Part shown: positions 5,285-5,902 of the stretch, in pieces | How positions within the stretch are numbered: the first letter of the stretch is position 1 | Layout: the number at the start of each line of letters is the position of its first letter | Assembly (NCBI GenBank): GCA_020445005.1 | Contig: JAGRHM010000282.1 | Span: 1 to 5,902 of the forward strand | Source of the DNA: Candidatus Competibacteraceae bacterium | GTDB taxonomy: Bacteria; Pseudomonadota; Gammaproteobacteria; Competibacterales; Competibacteraceae | Length of the DNA: 5,902 nt | Direction: 5' to 3' | Translations under genes and position numbers: made by a program | The notes under the pieces: generated by a model | What the model was told of the DNA's origin: nothing | Databases searched by the model: none | The model's input: only the letters and a program-made list of their open reading frames with translations

Positions 5285-5298
5285 GAAGGACCTTCCTC
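5285..5298 (-). promoter_or_regulatory. Ribosome binding site of the TraY-like gene, within a palindrome
   Basis: On the minus strand GAGGAAGG (5298-5291) lies six bases before ATG and fixes the start. Bases 5285-5295 form GAAGG-A-CCTTC, so the core of the site can pair with the bases just before the start codon. This is the same arrangement as at the 94-aa gene. Confidence 0.5.
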
Positions 5299-5318
5299 AA
5301 TACAATGAAGATTGAATA

Positions 5319-5855
5319 TTAGAGTGTGTAATCATCGGGGAGGGGAGGCGGCCACCAATCGGTAGGGCGTCGAAGAAACCAGCGCGGCGCATTGAGGGTG
5401 CGCCTGCGAATCCGCCAGCATCGATATGCAGGCGGCAACGCCAATCCAGCGAGGGCAAACGCGGCGCCCAAGCTGGCGCTTGCACTGGCCGCATGGCCCA
5501 ACCACCCTTGATGCAGAAGGATCAGGCCGCTGATCCCGACTCCCACTAACCAAGCCCGCGCCAATAAGGCATCTGCGGCGTATTGTTGGCGCAAGTCGTT
5601 CACGGTGAGTCCGGCCTGGATCACGACCTCGGCCCAAGTGGTGGGAGACGCCGCAGGATCGGTTTTGGCGACTGATTGGGTCGACCGCTGCTCCTGCAGA
5701 TCGATGATCATCTGGTTGATCCAGGCGCGCGTGGCGCGGTGCAGGGTGACGTCGCCTACCAGATCTTCACTGCGCGCGCGCACGTAGCGGCCAAGTACAG
5801 CGTGCACTTTTTCACGGGGCTTGGAGAGGAGGGGGGCGAAACCGTCTTTAACCAT
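5319..5855 (-). CDS. traX: TraX-like type IVB conjugation membrane protein
   Basis: This 178-aa protein has a charged, helical N-terminal cytoplasmic part (residues 1-97, with KPREKVHAVLGRYVRARSEDLVGD and a TRAWINQMIIDLQEQ segment). Two closely spaced membrane helices follow, at about 100-118 (RAWLVGVGISGLILLHQGW) and 123-144 (ASASASLGAAFALAGLALPPAY). A basic stretch RCWRIRRR at 145-152 suggests the C-terminus is cytoplasmic. The tail is rich in Trp and Pro (DWWPPPLPDDYTL). The assignment rests on its position directly upstream of the TraY-like gene, on size, and on the two-helix layout; in IncI plasmids TraX of about this size precedes TraY. Sequence identity was not checked, so the symbol is provisional. 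ATG 5855 is preceded by AAAGG (5870-5866) ten bases away, a rather long spacing. Confidence 0.6.
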   Translation of the reverse strand: MVKDGFAPLLSKPREKVHAVLGRYVRARSEDLVGDVTLHRATRAWINQMIIDLQEQRSTQSVAKTDPAASPTTWAEVVIQAGLTVNDLRQQYAADALLARAWLVGVGISGLILLHQGWLGHAASASASLGAAFALAGLALPPAYRCWRIRRRTLNAPRWFLRRPTDWWPPPLPDDYTL

Positions 5856-5887
5856 GGCTGAATCGCCTTTGCGTTGAAAAATTAACT

Positions 5888-5902
5888 TTGTTATATTATA
5901 TT
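5888..5902 (-). promoter_or_regulatory. Possible -10 element of the traX-traY transcript, cut by the window edge
   Basis: On the minus strand TATAAT (5900-5895) is a perfect -10 in AT-rich sequence that contrasts with the GC-rich genes. It would start transcription near 5888, about 33 bases before ATG 5855. The -35 would lie beyond the window, so this cannot be confirmed; the AT-rich stretch may instead be an intergenic gap after another upstream gene. Confidence 0.4.

Overview
The window looks like chromosomal or integrated-element DNA from a proteobacterium, most likely a gammaproteobacterium. The signs are moderate-to-high GC, Shine-Dalgarno-led genes, an Slp-family outer-membrane lipoprotein, and a DotA/TraY-type component of an I-type (type IVB) secretion or conjugation system. 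No tRNA, rRNA, CRISPR array, insertion sequence or transposase is visible. The species cannot be named from the sequence alone.

Left part (1-872, + strand): the C-terminal end of a receiver domain, cut by the window edge, is followed 23 bases later by a complete response regulator with an ANTAR RNA-binding output domain. The two look like one signalling operon that would control target transcripts by antitermination.

Middle part (873-1805, + strand): a 114-base leader with several inverted repeats precedes a tight cluster of unrecognised small ORFs. These are a candidate 36-codon ORF with a CTG start (987-1097), a 107-aa protein (1094-1417) and a 133-aa protein with a possible helix-turn-helix (1404-1805). 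The members overlap by 4 and 14 bases, which suggests translational coupling. Then come a short spacer, the Slp lipoprotein gene (1925-2461), a 264-base spacer with several dyads, and a 94-aa protein of unknown function (2726-3010).

Right part (3011-5855, - strand): an AT-rich start region at the right edge, then a TraX-like two-helix membrane protein and a DotA/TraY polytopic membrane protein in one operon. In IncI plasmids traX and traY are also neighbours, and TraY/DotA is an inner-membrane component of the type IVB system. The minus-strand operon meets the plus-strand genes tail to tail at 3010/3011. Both stop codons sit inside one dyad that probably acts as a shared terminator.

The least explained parts are the overlapping small-ORF cluster with its structured leader downstream of an ANTAR regulator, and the set of small unknown genes next to the type IVB pair. 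Nothing here proves a new system.
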